Shown here piece by piece: positions 27,872-37,119 of a DNA stretch of 64,000 nucleotides. The DNA is from an uncultured Paracoccaceae bacterium (lineage in GTDB: Bacteria; Pseudomonadota; Alphaproteobacteria; Rhodobacterales; Rhodobacteraceae), in contig CANLNT010000002.1 of NCBI GenBank assembly GCA_947492825.1, positions 690,501 through 754,500 on the forward strand, written 5' to 3'. The number at the start of each line of letters is the position of its first letter. Within the stretch, counting starts at the first letter, position 1. Below the pieces are notes generated by a model, which worked only from the letters and a program-made list of their open reading frames with translations, did no database searches and was not told the DNA's origin. The translations under genes were made by a program, and so were the position numbers.

Positions 27872-28695
27872 AATCGCTTCGCCCTGCCTTGCTTGGCATT
27901 TCGACGTTACTGGTTTTTGGCGTCGTCTTTGTGATCCCGTTCTGGTTCATCGCGTTGCAGGCCGTGAAAGATCGGCAGGAATCGTCCTTGCTTGATTTTT
28001 CGTGGCCGTCGCAGACCTATTTCATTCAGAACTTGATCGAGGTCGTGCAAGCCCGCGACTACCAGTTGTTGTTGGCCTATTTCAATTCGACGGTCATCAC
28101 CGTGGGTGCGGTGACGGGGTTGGTGATCTTTTCCGCGATGGTCGGCTATGTCCTGCAGCGACGACCGGGCAAGTGGAACAAATGGGTCAATTTTGCCGTC
28201 CTTGCCGGGCTGATGATGCCCCCGGCTGTGGTTCCCACCATTTGGCTGCTGCAACAGATCGGGCTGTTCAAGACTATTCACGGCATGATCCTGATCGAGA
28301 TCGCCTATAATCTGTCCTTTTCGATCCTGCTGTACCGGGCGTTTGTTGCGACGGTCCCGCGTGATCTGGACGAAGCCGCACGGATTGATGGCGCATCGCC
28401 GCTGCAACTGTTCTTCAAGGTGATCTTGCCGCTGCTGAAACCGGTGACCGTGACCAATATCGTGGTGCAGTCGATTGCCATTTTCAACGATTTCACAAAC
28501 CCGCTGTACTACCTGCCGGGCAAGGACAACGTCACCGTGCAGCTGACGCTTTACAATTTCCAGAGCCAGTTCGCGACGCAATACCACCTACTGTTCATGA
28601 ACATCCTTTTGGTGACGATCCCACCGCTGATCGTGTTCATCTTCTTCAACAAGCAAATCGTCGAAGGCATGACCGCCGGCGCAGTGAAAGGTTAG
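27868..28695 (+). CDS. Sugar ABC transporter permease (MalG-like)
   Basis: This is a 275-residue inner-membrane protein with six predicted segments, the second permease of the CUT1 importer. The EAA motif reads [27 protein letters not shown] (about 165-191). It overlaps the upstream permease gene by an ATGA junction and lies 7 bp before the ATPase gene, so all three membrane-side parts should be made in balanced amounts. Confidence 0.92.
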   Translation: MKSLRPALLGISTLLVFGVVFVIPFWFIALQAVKDRQESSLLDFSWPSQTYFIQNLIEVVQARDYQLLLAYFNSTVITVGAVTGLVIFSAMVGYVLQRRPGKWNKWVNFAVLAGLMMPPAVVPTIWLLQQIGLFKTIHGMILIEIAYNLSFSILLYRAFVATVPRDLDEAARIDGASPLQLFFKVILPLLKPVTVTNIVVQSIAIFNDFTNPLYYLPGKDNVTVQLTLYNFQSQFATQYHLLFMNILLVTIPPLIVFIFFNKQIVEGMTAGAVKG

Positions 28696-28702
28696 GGACG
28701 CG

Positions 28703-29692
28703 ATGTCGGGTCTTACACTTCAAAACGTGACCAAATCCTATGGCGCGGTCGAGGTTATCAAGGGGGTCGACCTTGAGGTCTCGGAGGGTGAATTCGTCGT
28801 GTTTGTTGGCCCTTCGGGCTGCGGAAAATCGACGCTTTTGCGGATGATTGCGGGGTTGGAGGACTGCACCAGCGGTCAGGTCGAGATTGGCGGAAAAGAC
28901 GTTACCGATGCCGAACCGTCGGAACGCGGCATTGCGATGGTGTTCCAGTCTTACGCGCTTTATCCGCATATGTCGGTGCGGGAAAACATCGGGTTTGGCC
29001 TGAGCCTGAACCGGACCCCGAAGTCAGAGATAAAGGCGCGTGTTGAGGAAACAGCCCGTATTCTGCAGCTCGAGGATTATCTGGATCGAAAGCCGAAGGC
29101 CTTGTCTGGCGGGCAGCGCCAGCGCGTGGCCATCGGCAGGGCGATTGTGCGCAATCCCAAGGTGTTTCTATTTGACGAACCGCTGTCCAATCTGGACGCG
29201 GCCCTGCGAGCCAACATGCGGCTTGAGCTGACGGACCTGCATGCCCGCCTCAAATCCACAATGGTCTACGTCACCCACGATCAGGTTGAAGCGATGACAA
29301 TGGCCGACAAGATCGTCATCCTGAAAGACGGAAAGATCGAGCAGGTCGGAAGCCCGATGGATCTATACGAATCCCCCGCGACGCCATTTGTCGCAGGCTT
29401 CATCGGCTCACCGCAGATGAACCTGTTTGAGGGGCATGAAACGCTTGGCGGACCGGGGAAGACATACGGCATCCGGCCTGAGCATATTGATGTCTCGACC
29501 ACGGACGGGAAGTGGCAAGGCACGATCCGCCATATCGAGCGTCTGGGCGCCAATACCATCCTGCATCTGGATGTGCCCGGATTGGGGACTGTGACGATTG
29601 TCTGTGACGGAGGCTTGCGCTTTGCGATTGGCCAAGAGCTTTGGGCGACGCCACAGCAAGAAAAAGAGCATTGGTTTCAAAGCTCGCATTGA
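28703..29692 (+). CDS. Sugar ABC transporter ATP-binding protein (MalK/UgpC-like)
   Basis: This is a 329-residue ATPase that drives the CUT1 importer. It has Walker [10 protein letters not shown], the signature [15 protein letters not shown], Walker [14 protein letters not shown] and the switch His in [10 protein letters not shown]. The C-terminal OB-type regulatory domain (from about 235, GIRPEHIDV) is present but slightly short compared with the roughly 360 residues common in MalK. It is the last transporter gene; the aldo/keto reductase follows after 184 bp. Confidence 0.93.
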   Translation: MSGLTLQNVTKSYGAVEVIKGVDLEVSEGEFVVFVGPSGCGKSTLLRMIAGLEDCTSGQVEIGGKDVTDAEPSERGIAMVFQSYALYPHMSVRENIGFGLSLNRTPKSEIKARVEETARILQLEDYLDRKPKALSGGQRQRVAIGRAIVRNPKVFLFDEPLSNLDAALRANMRLELTDLHARLKSTMVYVTHDQVEAMTMADKIVILKDGKIEQVGSPMDLYESPATPFVAGFIGSPQMNLFEGHETLGGPGKTYGIRPEHIDVSTTDGKWQGTIRHIERLGANTILHLDVPGLGTVTIVCDGGLRFAIGQELWATPQQEKEHWFQSSH

Positions 29693-29876
29693 ACCGTCTT
29701 TTCGTGCTGGACTTCTGCCAATGTGAGCGCACTGAATGCGCCCAACGCGGCCGCGCTGCCCCTCGTCTTTGAGCATCCGCAAAAGGTGGTGTCTGCTGAC
29801 GCAAAGCGAGGTCGCCCGGATCAAGGCTGATCCAAGTAATGCAAATGCGACAAACGAGACGAAAGAGAGAGTGCAA

Positions 29877-30872
29877 ATGACACAGATCAAGACACGCAAA
29901 CTGGGGGGCGAAGGCTTTGACGTGAGTGAAGTCGGCCTTGGGTGCTGGCAGATCGGTGGGGATTGGGGCGACACGTCGGACGCCACGAGCCAGGAGATCC
30001 TGCAGGCTGCACATGCCGCGGGTGTGACGTTCTTTGATACTGCGGACGTCTATGGCGGCGGTCAAAGTGAGCGGGCCTTGGGGCAGTTCCTGCGCAATCT
30101 GCCAGATCCCGACCGCCCGAAAGTGGCCACCAAGTTTGGCAGGGGCGGTGGCGTTTTTCCTGATGGATACACCAAGGACGCGATGCGCGAAGGGGTGGAA
30201 AGCTCGCTTGAACGCCTTGGCCTTAGCAAGCTTGATCTGGTGCAATTGCATTGCATTCCGACGGATGTCCTGCGGCAAGGCGATGTGTTTGATTGGTTGC
30301 GAGACCTTCAATCTGAAGGCCTGGTTGCACACTTTGGGGCAAGTGTTGAAACCATCGAAGAGGGCCTGATTGCCATTCAGCAGGACGGGCTGTTGTCGCT
30401 TCAAGTGATCTTCAATGCCTTTCGTCAACGGCTGGTGCAAGAGCTGCTACCGCAGGCCGAGGCAAAGGGTGTGGGCATTATCGCGCGGCTGCCGCTGGCA
30501 AGTGGGGTTCTGTCAGGCAAATTCACCAAGGACACGACGTTCCCGGAGAACGATCACCGCAACTACAATCGCGATGGCGCAGCCTTTAACGTCGGAGAGA
30601 CATTTGCGGGCATCCCGTTTGAAAAGGCTGTGGAACTTGTTGATGGTCTGAAGGGCGATCTTCCGCAGGGCCTGACCATGGCGGAGGTGGCGAACCGCTG
30701 GATTCTGGATCATCGGGCCGTCAGCACGATTATTCCGGGGGCGTCACATCCTGCGCAAATTCAGCGGAATGCGGCGGTGTCTGCGCTTGCCCCTCTTGAT
30801 CCGGCCTATACGGCGGCGTTGCGTGACTACTATGACGCCAACGTCGCGCCGCATATTCGCGGGCCGTACTAG
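29877..30872 (+). CDS. Aldo/keto reductase
   Basis: This is a 331-residue (alpha/beta)8 NAD(P)H-dependent oxidoreductase, starting at ATG 29877 after an AGAGAGA sequence. The catalytic Asp and Tyr are in FFDTADVYGGGQSE, the Lys in VATKFGRGG and the His in LVQLHCIP. The C-terminal coenzyme site STIIPGASHPAQIQRNA is also present. Its place after the rhamnosidase and transporter suggests that it oxidises or reduces the released sugar, for example at C1, but the sequence does not fix the substrate. The 184 bp before it may hold its own promoter. Confidence 0.88.
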   Translation: MTQIKTRKLGGEGFDVSEVGLGCWQIGGDWGDTSDATSQEILQAAHAAGVTFFDTADVYGGGQSERALGQFLRNLPDPDRPKVATKFGRGGGVFPDGYTKDAMREGVESSLERLGLSKLDLVQLHCIPTDVLRQGDVFDWLRDLQSEGLVAHFGASVETIEEGLIAIQQDGLLSLQVIFNAFRQRLVQELLPQAEAKGVGIIARLPLASGVLSGKFTKDTTFPENDHRNYNRDGAAFNVGETFAGIPFEKAVELVDGLKGDLPQGLTMAEVANRWILDHRAVSTIIPGASHPAQIQRNAAVSALAPLDPAYTAALRDYYDANVAPHIRGPY

Positions 30873-30955
30873 CGCCGGGGCCGAAAGAGACCCAAAACGG
30901 ACCCGCAACGCAGGTTTGGCGATCGGATCATCTGTTGGTCAGGTCGCGCTTGCGT

Positions 30956-30980
30956 GGCGGGGCAGCGGTGCCGCCCCGCC
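30956..30980 (-). terminator. GC-rich hairpin after the polyamine binding-protein gene
   Basis: GGCGGGGC and GCCCCGCC form a perfect eight-base stem just past the end of the leftward gene at 30988. There is no T-run, so it may only stabilise or weakly terminate. Confidence 0.4.
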
Positions 30981-30987
30981 TGCCGGA

Positions 30988-32028
30988 TCAGAACCCGGCT
31001 TTGATGTTTTCGAATTCGTTGACCATGCCTTCGCGGACACGCACATCCATCGGAGCCTGTGCCAGGATCGGGGTTTCGGTGGCACCCAGGCCGACACCTT
31101 CCAGCGCTTCGGTCCCGAGCGCGTCAACGGCGGTCTGGTTGCCGTGGCCGTAGCCCCATTCGTTGACGATGTATTCAGCCGAATCCGGTTCCATCCATGC
31201 ATTCAGGAAGTCGTACATTTTCTGTTCGTCGTTGGGCCCGTCCACAAGGTTCACGTAGCCGCAGAACCAGGATGATGATCCTTCAACGGTGTTGCGGTTG
31301 ACGGCAACGGGGTGACCTTCGGCCAGCAGGGTGGTGGGCACTTCGTTCCACGCCCATGCAACGGTGACTTCGCCCGAGGCCATGAGCTGCTGAAGTTCAG
31401 CGCCATCGGCCCAATAGGTCCGCACGTTCTGATGGGCCTTGCGCAGCCAGTCAGAGGCGGCGGCGACCTGTTCGGGGGTCACTTCGGTCCAGTCGGTGAC
31501 GCCGGTGGCAAGGAAAGCCAGCGCATAGACATCATCAACGTTGTCGGGCAACGAAGTGCGACCGGCAAAGGCGGGGTCAAGGAAGACCTGCAGCGAGGTC
31601 ATGTCAGCGGCGTCCACCATGTCAGAGCGGTAGGTCAGCGCGGTGGTGCCCCAGTCCATCGGGAGCATGTAGTATTCGCCGTCGTGGACAAAGCTTTCCT
31701 TGACCGCGTTGACGTCATCCCAGCGGTCGATCCGGGATGTATCCAGTGGTTCGATCAGCCCGGCAAGCCGCCACTTTTCCACCGACTGAGAGCAGGGGTG
31801 GGACACATCGGCCTTGAAACCAGAGCGGAGTTTCTGGAAGGCTTCGTCTTCGTCACCGAAGAAGGAATAAGAGGGCACATCGCCGTGCGTCTCAATATAA
31901 GCGCCGATAAAGCCGGGGTCTTCGTAACCGGACCAGTCGAGTACGATCAGGCCGGGATCTTGCGCCAGCGCTGTCAGCGGGGCGGCGATGGCGATGGCCG
32001 CGCAGGTGCCTTTCAAAAGGTGTTTCAT
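30988..32028 (-). CDS. ABC transporter substrate-binding protein, polyamine type (PotD/F-like)
   Basis: This is a 346-residue periplasmic binding protein with a Sec signal (MKHLLKGTCAAIAIAAPLTALA). The PotD-like fold is indicated by LDWSGYEDPGFIGAYIE near the start, the SHPCSQSVEKWRLAGLIEPLD segment and MDWGTTALTYRSDMV. It is the last gene of a potBCA-type operon, 27 bp after the ATPase. A class III aminotransferase diverges from that operon, which supports putrescine, spermidine or a related amine as ligand. Other ligands of this protein family cannot be excluded. Confidence 0.88.
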   Translation of the reverse strand: MKHLLKGTCAAIAIAAPLTALAQDPGLIVLDWSGYEDPGFIGAYIETHGDVPSYSFFGDEDEAFQKLRSGFKADVSHPCSQSVEKWRLAGLIEPLDTSRIDRWDDVNAVKESFVHDGEYYMLPMDWGTTALTYRSDMVDAADMTSLQVFLDPAFAGRTSLPDNVDDVYALAFLATGVTDWTEVTPEQVAAASDWLRKAHQNVRTYWADGAELQQLMASGEVTVAWAWNEVPTTLLAEGHPVAVNRNTVEGSSSWFCGYVNLVDGPNDEQKMYDFLNAWMEPDSAEYIVNEWGYGHGNQTAVDALGTEALEGVGLGATETPILAQAPMDVRVREGMVNEFENIKAGF

Positions 32029-32055
32029 CAGGTTCTCCTTGTTGAGTGGTTTTGT

Positions 32056-33126
32056 TCAGGTGTCATTGAGCAGGAGCAGCGCGTCGCGCGCCCATTGGAT
32101 GCGGGCCGGTTCGCCGGTTTGCAGGATACGGCGGCCAGAGGTGTTGCGCATGGACAGCCAGATCGGCTGATCGAGACCCGAGAGCGTGATATCGTAGTAG
32201 GTCATATCACCGCGATAGGTCACTTCTGCGATGGTGCCTGACAGCACGTCGCCTTGTGCGGGCTGGTCGTCATAAAGCAGGGTCATCTGTTCGGGGCGGA
32301 TGCCGGCGGTCAGCGGGCCGGTGGGCACGGCGGAGGCGGGGAAGGCGCAGGGGCCAAAGCCTGCGACATCAACGGTGGCGGTATCGCCGTCCTGCGCGGT
32401 TAGCTTGGCGGGCAGAAGGTTCATCATGCCGAAGAATTCCGCCACGAACCGACGTTCGGGTTTCTGGTAAAGCTGTTGAGGGGTCGAGATCTGCTGTATC
32501 TCGCCTTCGTGCAGCACGGCGACGCGGTCAGACATGGTGAGTGCTTCGTCTTGGTCGTGGGTGACCATGATGAATGTGATGCCCAGATCGCGTTGCAGGC
32601 GGCGCAGTTCTGATTGCATGTCTTCGCGCAACTTGCGGTCAAGCGCAGAGAGCGGTTCATCCAAAAGCAGCACTTTGGGTTTCAGGATCAGGGCGCGGGC
32701 AAGTGCCACGCGCTGGCGTTGGCCGCCGGACAACTGGTGTGCGGCGCGTTCGCCGTAGCCTGACAAGCCAACCTTTTCGAGCGCCTCGCCCACCTTGGCG
32801 GGCCATTCGGTTTTCGGCACCTTTTGCGCGCGCAGCCCGTAGGCCACGTTCTGCGCAATCGTCAGGTGCGGGAAGATCGCGTAGCTTTGGAACACCATAT
32901 TGGTGGGGCGCTTGTCGGGGGATCGGCCCTGCATATCGACGCCGTCGATGGTCAGGGTGCCGGATTTGAAATCCTCAAACCCGGCGATCACGCGCAAGAG
33001 CGTGGTCTTGCCACAGCCCGAGGGGCCGAGCAGCGAAAAGAATTCGCCTGCGCCAATGGAACAGCTGACATCCCGCAAGGCGTGGAAGGTGCCGTAGTAC
33101 TTTTCGATATGGGCGATGTCGATCAT
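32056..33126 (-). CDS. ABC transporter ATP-binding protein, polyamine type (PotA-like)
   Basis: This is a 356-residue ATPase with Walker A GPSGCGKTT, signature [15 protein letters not shown], Walker B VLLLDEPLSALD and switch His MVTHDQDEA. The C-terminal TOBE domain (GIRPEQMTLL onward, about 265-350) is typical of PotA. It overlaps the PotC-like permease gene by four bases, as expected for coupled translation. Confidence 0.93.
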   Translation of the reverse strand: MIDIAHIEKYYGTFHALRDVSCSIGAGEFFSLLGPSGCGKTTLLRVIAGFEDFKSGTLTIDGVDMQGRSPDKRPTNMVFQSYAIFPHLTIAQNVAYGLRAQKVPKTEWPAKVGEALEKVGLSGYGERAAHQLSGGQRQRVALARALILKPKVLLLDEPLSALDRKLREDMQSELRRLQRDLGITFIMVTHDQDEALTMSDRVAVLHEGEIQQISTPQQLYQKPERRFVAEFFGMMNLLPAKLTAQDGDTATVDVAGFGPCAFPASAVPTGPLTAGIRPEQMTLLYDDQPAQGDVLSGTIAEVTYRGDMTYYDITLSGLDQPIWLSMRNTSGRRILQTGEPARIQWARDALLLLNDT

Positions 33127-33926
33127 GTGGCGGTGTCCAGAAATGAAGCGCCTGTCTTGCGCGCGCCGCGGCGACGGAAAAATTCCGACAGGCTGAGCAG
33201 CAGAATCGAGAGCACCAGAAGGATGGTGCCCAGCGCCATGACAGAGGGGATTTTCTGCGGGAAACGCAGTTGCGACCAGATGTAGACTGGCAGTGTGGGT
33301 TCGGTGCCGGACAAAAAGAATGCGATCACAAATTCATCCAGAGAGATGATGAAGGCGATCAGCAAGCTGGAAATCACGCTTGGCATCAACAGCGGCAAGG
33401 TCACCAGAAAGAAGGTGTTGATCCGCGACTGTCCCAGATCAAGCGAGGCCTCTTCCAGGCTGGGGTCAAGCTGTTGGAAGGACGCGCGCAGGATCGCGAT
33501 GCAAAAAGGGGTGCAGATCAGCACATGGCCCAGGATGATCGTCCAGATCGAAAGGGGCAGGCCCAATTGCAAGATGACCACCAAAAGCGAGACGCCAACG
33601 ATGATTTCGGGCAGCACCATCGGCACCATGATAAGCCCCATTGCCGCACCCTGACCGCGAAACCGGTAGGCGGTTGAGGCGCGCGAGGCGAACATCGCAA
33701 GGCAGGTCGAGACGACCGCCACAACGCTTGCGATCAGGAGCGAATTGAAGGCCGCGTCCTTGAGCGCCTGCGTGTTCCACAGCTCGACGAACCACTGATA
33801 GGTGAAGCCACCCAGCGGGAAGGCGACGATGCTGCTGTCGTTGAACGCAAAGATCGGCAGAAGGATCGTGGGGCCATAAAGCACGATGAAGAAAAGCACG
33901 ACAAAGGCGGTGAAGAGGATGCGCAT
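33123..33926 (-). CDS. ABC transporter permease, polyamine type (PotC-like)
   Basis: This is a 267-residue inner-membrane permease with six predicted segments. The EAA loop appears as SLEEASLDLGQSRINTFFLVTLPLLMP. The N-terminal GPTILLPIFAFNDSSIVAFPLGGFT is characteristic of PotC-type proteins, with the conserved FN(D/S)S turn. It lies three bases after the PotB-like gene and overlaps the ATPase gene by four bases. Confidence 0.92.
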   Translation of the reverse strand: MRILFTAFVVLFFIVLYGPTILLPIFAFNDSSIVAFPLGGFTYQWFVELWNTQALKDAAFNSLLIASVVAVVSTCLAMFASRASTAYRFRGQGAAMGLIMVPMVLPEIIVGVSLLVVILQLGLPLSIWTIILGHVLICTPFCIAILRASFQQLDPSLEEASLDLGQSRINTFFLVTLPLLMPSVISSLLIAFIISLDEFVIAFFLSGTEPTLPVYIWSQLRFPQKIPSVMALGTILLVLSILLLSLSEFFRRRGARKTGASFLDTAT

Positions 33927-33929
33927 GGT

Positions 33930-34799
33930 CTAGCCCCTTCGCGTCATGTGGCGGCGGTTGAGCCAGACAAAGATCAGGGCCACGGCAGTGACCAGCATCA
34001 TCGACGACACCGCAAGGGCCGCCCCCAAGGGTGCATTGTTCGATTTCTTGAATTGCACTTCGATCATATTGGCGATCATCAGCCCATCAGGCCCTCCCAC
34101 AAGGCGCGGGGTGATATAGTCACCAATCGTTGGCACAAAGACGATCAGCGTGGCGGCCACAACGCCCGGCATACTGAGCGGCAGGGTCACGCGGATCAGC
34201 CGCCAAAAGGGTGAATCGCCCAGATCACGCGCGGCTTCAAGCAGGCTGCGGTCGATCCGTTCCATTGTCACAAAGATCGGCAGCACCGCAAAAGGCACCC
34301 AGGCATGGCTGAGCGTGATGACCACGGCGGCCTGATTATAAAGGATAAAGTCCAGCGGCTCCGCGATCAGGCCGAGTTCCATAAGCGACCCGTTTACCAC
34401 GCCGTTAAAGCCCAGGATCACCTTCCACAGGAAAATCCGCATCAGGTAGCTGGTCCAGAACGGAATCGTAATCAGGAAGATCCAGATCGGTTTCTGCCGG
34501 TCGGGCACCACAAAGGAGATGTAGTAGGCGATGGGATAAGCGATCAGCACGGTGACCAGCGTGGTGATGAGCGCGATCTTGAGCGAGCGCAGCATCAGCG
34601 TCTGGTAAAGCGGATTGGTCCAAGCCTCGATGTAGTTGGCCATCGAAAAGCCGCGCTGAATATCCAGAAAATCCTGTGTCCAGACACTCATCGCGAGGAC
34701 AAGCGCCAGCGGTACGGCCAACAGCAGGATCGCATAGACAAATGGCGGAGAGATCATCAGGTAACCGCGACCGGTTTCTGAACTCAACCACCTTTTCAT
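33930..34799 (-). CDS. ABC transporter permease, polyamine type (PotB-like)
   Basis: This is a 289-residue inner-membrane permease, first gene of the leftward operon. Its EAA loop reads SLLEAARDLGDSPFWRLIRVTLPLSMPG. The N-terminal cytoplasmic tail (MKRWLSSETGRG) precedes the first membrane segment. It diverges from the aminotransferase gene across 169 bp. That control region contains a 13-bp imperfectly informative palindrome at 34838-34850 but no assignable regulator gene. Confidence 0.92.
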   Translation of the reverse strand: MKRWLSSETGRGYLMISPPFVYAILLLAVPLALVLAMSVWTQDFLDIQRGFSMANYIEAWTNPLYQTLMLRSLKIALITTLVTVLIAYPIAYYISFVVPDRQKPIWIFLITIPFWTSYLMRIFLWKVILGFNGVVNGSLMELGLIAEPLDFILYNQAAVVITLSHAWVPFAVLPIFVTMERIDRSLLEAARDLGDSPFWRLIRVTLPLSMPGVVAATLIVFVPTIGDYITPRLVGGPDGLMIANMIEVQFKKSNNAPLGAALAVSSMMLVTAVALIFVWLNRRHMTRRG

Positions 34800-34968
34800 A
34801 CGCGCGCGCCCTAACCCCGTAACGATTCCACCCCAGCGGTGGTGACCACCAATAGCAACACAAAACGGGTCGTGTCGTCCATACTTGGATCACGACGGGC
34901 TGCTTGACAAAACCGGGGGTTCTTTCGACGTTGCCCACAGTCGGGCATCGGTGGCAGAGGGAATGGAC

Positions 34969-36342
34969 ATGACCACGCCGGAAAGCAACACAGCGCAGGC
35001 CACAGTGATCGCCGACCAGCGGCATGCATTGCGGCCGTGGATCAACCTGCACGCCGACGAAGGAGATGCGCCGCTGGTCATCGCGCGCGGTGAGGGTGCC
35101 TGGCTTTATGACAGTGCGGGCAAGCGGTATCTGGATGCGGTTGGCGGGCTGTGGTGCACCAACATCGGGCTGGGCCGGGACGAGATGGCCGATGCGATTG
35201 CCGATCAGGTGCAGACGCTTGCCTATTCCTCGACCTTTACGGACATGACCAATGCGGTGTCGACGCAATTGGCCGAAAAGATCGCAAGCCTGACGCCGGG
35301 TGATCTGAACCGGGTGCATTTCACCACCGGCGGGTCCACGGCGATTGATAGCGCCTATCGGTTGATGCAGTTTTATCAGCGTTGCATGGGGCGGCCCGAG
35401 AAGGTGCAGATTGTTGCCCGCAAGCGCGCCTATCACGGGTCCACCTTTGCCGCGATGTCGATTGGCAACCGCGATGGGGACAGGCCACCAGAGTTTTCCT
35501 ATATCGAAGACGGTCACCACCATCTGAGCGCACCGGATGTCTATCGCAGGCCCGCGGGACTGAGCGAGGCGGACTATGCCGCGCAACTGGTGCAGGAATT
35601 CAGCGACTTGGTGGACCGCGTTGGGGCGGACAAGATTGGTGCGTTTTTCGCAGAGCCGATCATGGGGTCGGGCGGGGTATTGGTGCCGCCAGAGGGGTAT
35701 CTGACCGGTATTCACGCCATTTGTCGCGCGCATGACATTCTGTTTGTCGCAGACGAGGTTGTCACCGCATGGGGGCGGTTGGGCCAGTGGTTCGCGTCAG
35801 AGGCGGTGTTTGGCGTGGTGCCGGATATCATCGCCTCGGCCAAGGGGCTGACTTCTGGCTATTTGCCGTTGGGGGCGATGATCTATTCCGACCGCATCCA
35901 TGACGTAATCGCAGCGAAGAACGCCGAAGGGTATTATGCCAGCGGTTACACCTATGCCGGTCATCCGGTGAGCTGTGCGGCGGCGCTGAAGAACATTGAA
36001 ATCATCGAGCGCGAGGATTTGCTGGGCAATGCCGACAAGGTGGGTCGCTATTTCGAAGAGCAGCTGGCGACGCTCAAAGAGCTGCCGACAGTGGGCGATG
36101 TGCGCGGGATGCGGATGATGATGTGTGTGGAAAGCGTGGCGGACAAGGCGACCAAGGCGCTGTTCCCAGATGAGTTGAACATTGGTAAGCGGATTTCGAA
36201 TGCCGCCGAAAAGCTGGGGCTGATCGTGCGGCCAATCGGGCATCTGAACATCATGTCGCCGCCGCTGATGATCACTCGCGACGATGTTGATCTAATCGTG
36301 GATCGGTTGCGGCAGGCGATCATCACCGCCACACCAAAGTAA
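34969..36342 (+). CDS. Class III (omega) aminotransferase, probable polyamine/putrescine type
   Basis: This is a 457-residue PLP enzyme. ATG 34969 has AGAGGGA at good distance; ATG 34963 is too close to it. Class III features are HFTTGGSTAIDSAYRL, the VADEVVTAWGRLGQWF strand and the PLP lysine in SAKGLTSGYLPLGA. It probably transfers an amino group from a diamine such as putrescine, or from another omega-amino compound, to pyruvate. The divergent polyamine-type ABC operon makes an import-and-deaminate pair. The exact donor and acceptor are not determined by the sequence. It ends three bases from the convergent phosphatase gene. Confidence 0.88.
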   Translation: MTTPESNTAQATVIADQRHALRPWINLHADEGDAPLVIARGEGAWLYDSAGKRYLDAVGGLWCTNIGLGRDEMADAIADQVQTLAYSSTFTDMTNAVSTQLAEKIASLTPGDLNRVHFTTGGSTAIDSAYRLMQFYQRCMGRPEKVQIVARKRAYHGSTFAAMSIGNRDGDRPPEFSYIEDGHHHLSAPDVYRRPAGLSEADYAAQLVQEFSDLVDRVGADKIGAFFAEPIMGSGGVLVPPEGYLTGIHAICRAHDILFVADEVVTAWGRLGQWFASEAVFGVVPDIIASAKGLTSGYLPLGAMIYSDRIHDVIAAKNAEGYYASGYTYAGHPVSCAAALKNIEIIEREDLLGNADKVGRYFEEQLATLKELPTVGDVRGMRMMMCVESVADKATKALFPDELNIGKRISNAAEKLGLIVRPIGHLNIMSPPLMITRDDVDLIVDRLRQAIITATPK

Positions 36343-36345
36343 CAG

Positions 36346-37119
36346 TTAGGCCAGTGCGGCGTTGATCGGCGCGTGGACAGCGCCTGCCGCCAGCACGCTG
36401 GCGACTTGCGGGTGCGGGTTGTTGAACCGCAGTGCTGCGCCGGTGTGGTCGGTGACGGTGCCGCCTGCCTCTGTCACCAGAAGGGTGCCAGCGGCGATGT
36501 CCCATTCCCATGTCGGGCGCAGGGTCAACATGGCGTCAAACCGGCCCGATGCCACCAGCGCCATGCGGTAAGCGAGCGAGGACCGAAAGCTGCGCTTGAA
36601 CGGCGGCGGCCCGGCGGGGGTCCAGTAGCCGGGTGCGAGATTGGGCTTGGCGGTCAGCACAGTGGTCGCGGCGGGGTCGGTCTGGGTGCTGGCGCGGATG
36701 GGGGCGTCGTTGAGGAACGCGCCGGTGCCGGTGGCGGCGGTGTAGATCTGGCCGCGCATCGGCATGGCGATGGCGGCGGCCACGGGCACGCCGTTTTCGA
36801 CCACAGCGATGGAATGGCCCCAATCCTTGTCGCCTGCGATAAAGGCGCGGGTACCGTCGATGGGGTCAACGACAAACAGGCGTTTGGACGACAGCCGCGC
36901 TGCGCTGTCGGGGTCTTCTTCGGACAGCCAGCCATAGTCTGGCCGGGCGGCGCGCAGCATATCATGCAGCATGGCGTTGACCGCCAGATCAGCGGCAGTC
37001 ACCGGACCTGCGCCATCGCCCTTGTCCCAAGTTTCGGGGTTCTGACCAAAGTGCGATTTGGCAATCTCGCCGGCGCGGCGCGCGGCTGCGGCCAACAGGG
37101 CGACGTCAGTCTCCGGCAA
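36346..37119 (-). CDS. Inositol monophosphatase family protein (CysQ/SuhB-like)
   Basis: This is a metal-dependent phosphatase of 257 residues if read from TTG 37119, which overlaps the end of pmbA by 14 bp; an ATG at 37179 would lie wholly inside pmbA. The metal-site motifs are complete: WLSEEDPDS, VVDPIDGTRAF and WEWDIAAG. The family includes inositol monophosphatases and 3'(2'),5'-bisphosphate nucleotidases; sequence alone does not separate them here. It forms an operon with pmbA. In related genomes I expect DUF4170, waaA and lpxK next, but here these lie 15 kb to the left. Confidence 0.88.
   Translation of the reverse strand: MPETDVALLAAAARRAGEIAKSHFGQNPETWDKGDGAGPVTAADLAVNAMLHDMLRAARPDYGWLSEEDPDSAARLSSKRLFVVDPIDGTRAFIAGDKDWGHSIAVVENGVPVAAAIAMPMRGQIYTAATGTGAFLNDAPIRASTQTDPAATTVLTAKPNLAPGYWTPAGPPPFKRSFRSSLAYRMALVASGRFDAMLTLRPTWEWDIAAGTLLVTEAGGTVTDHTGAALRFNNPHPQVASVLAAGAVHAPINAALA

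Noticed and set aside
34838-34850. GGTGGT-G-ACCACC palindrome in the polyamine control region
   Set aside because: Short, GC-rich and without a matching regulator or second copy; could be chance.
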